The translations under genes and the position numbers were made by a program. Positions 63,412 to 64,000 of a DNA stretch of 64,000 nt are shown in pieces (positions within the stretch are counted from its first letter, which is position 1; the number at the start of each line of letters is the position of its first letter). The notes beneath the pieces were generated by a model, which did no database searches, was not told the origin of the DNA, and saw nothing but the letters and a program-made list of their open reading frames with translations. Source of the DNA: Tridacna crocea (taxonomy: Eukaryota; Mollusca; Bivalvia; Cardiida; Cardiidae); contig OX031058.1 in assembly GCA_943736015.1 (NCBI GenBank), positions 16,641,001-16,705,000 on the forward strand, read 5' to 3'.

Positions 63412-64000
63412 ATTTCACTTCAGACAATATTTACCTTTCATACCCATTTGCATCAAAACAGGCTTTTTGTTACAGTGTAGATCAAAGACGGGCCTGCATA
63501 GAATCTTCAATCTTAAATCCATATTGTCCAATATTTTACTGCTAAAACTGAGCTTCAAATTTGCATTAAGTTCAATGTGTGACCACAATCAATTCTCAAT
63601 CTAATTTTGAAATTCTGAACTCTGAAAATACCCGTTTGAACGGCCCAGATTCCTAATCCACAAACTATTCTTAAGAACATTCTTTGTCATATTCTCAACA
63701 TGTTTTTTTTCTAAATTAGAAAGCAACACAACTTCTGTTTGGCTAAAATTCATCTGGTTTTGCCAATCAGATTTGGTATAGCAGTTGTGTTACTTTCTAA
63801 ATCTAGAATTAGACAAAGAAGTTTCTTCAAAATGGTTGGCGAATATGAACCAGTGTTTTGTCTCAGCCAGTCCAATGGCTAGCCAGTTACAAGTTTTGAA
63901 TACAAATACCAGTTTTCCTACAAAATTAAACTTTCCATTTCATGTATTTAGCCGTTCAAAGGTTAAATCTGAAAGCATCAGCTTTGTTTTACATCCATAA
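63412..64000. other. No gene recognised to the window end
   Basis: Unique-looking A+T-rich sequence. A 71-codon frame running off the end (63785-64000) has no recognisable domain or splice signal. Confidence 0.5.

Noticed and set aside
1-64000. Many short open frames with the shared peptide VGKGENAGYQHFLLFPQCF or similar
   Set aside because: This is simply the translation of the P1 palindrome, seen on both strands and in both orientations. Stops, frame and ends differ between copies, so it is not a gene family.

Overview
This is a gene-poor stretch of animal nuclear DNA, A+T-rich and packed with short transposable elements. I read it as an invertebrate, most likely a bivalve mollusc. The reasons are the tandem-core repeat with the GGGCAATAACTC motif and a GACGGAC-type tail (pearl-like, 55-56.5 kb), the GGGGCATAACTC-type dispersed repeats, and the repeat carrying GTTGCCATGGCAAC. 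The species is not determined. There is no prokaryotic gene structure, no CRISPR array, no rRNA and no complete protein gene.

Host gene content: one convincing exon lies on the minus strand at 12982-13147. It has good acceptor and donor sites and is open throughout in one frame. Its translation matches the conserved linker just before the motor domain of the KIF26A/KIF26B (VAB-8-like) kinesins. Most of the rest is therefore best read as intron of this gene, which runs from high to low coordinates. The next exon (expected to start VKVMLRI) was not found at lower coordinates. Two weak exon candidates (20309-20367 and 41630-41643, both minus) are flagged as speculative.

Dominant content: roughly one hundred copies or fragments, counted by eye, of a TTAA-flanked MITE family named here P1. 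An intact copy is about 229 bp including both TTAA. The ends read TTAACYCTTTACCANAC, and the centre is a perfect 65-bp palindrome (32-bp arms around one base). TTAA target sites and CCC-starting ends suggest a non-autonomous piggyBac-like element. Strand in the table: '+' means the end with ACAATCCC (head) is on the left; '-' means the end with CGACAAAATTTTAGAC (tail) is on the left. A second family, P2 (five copies; ends CCCTTTACYCCATA), has the same design with a different palindrome. Copies sit inside one another, share single TTAA junctions, have lost one palindrome arm, or have been amplified as a 111-bp tandem array (8.5-11.1 kb).

Other elements: three copies of a ~390-bp hAT/Mutator-like MITE (4.05, 35.2 and 40.1 kb; two with 8-9 bp duplications); larger non-autonomous elements with target-site duplications at 8668-10582, 29743-30960, 53324-54392 and 56936-57776; a second palindromic MITE (5588 and 59108); a foldback at 13998; a tRNA-derived SINE with a 13-bp duplication (49413-49623); two pearl-like elements; minisatellites and simple repeats.

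The most unusual signal is that sequence changes in the P1/P2 palindromes tend to appear in both arms at once, so the hairpin is kept while the sequence drifts. Paralogous empty sites and nested insertions confirm precise TTAA insertion.
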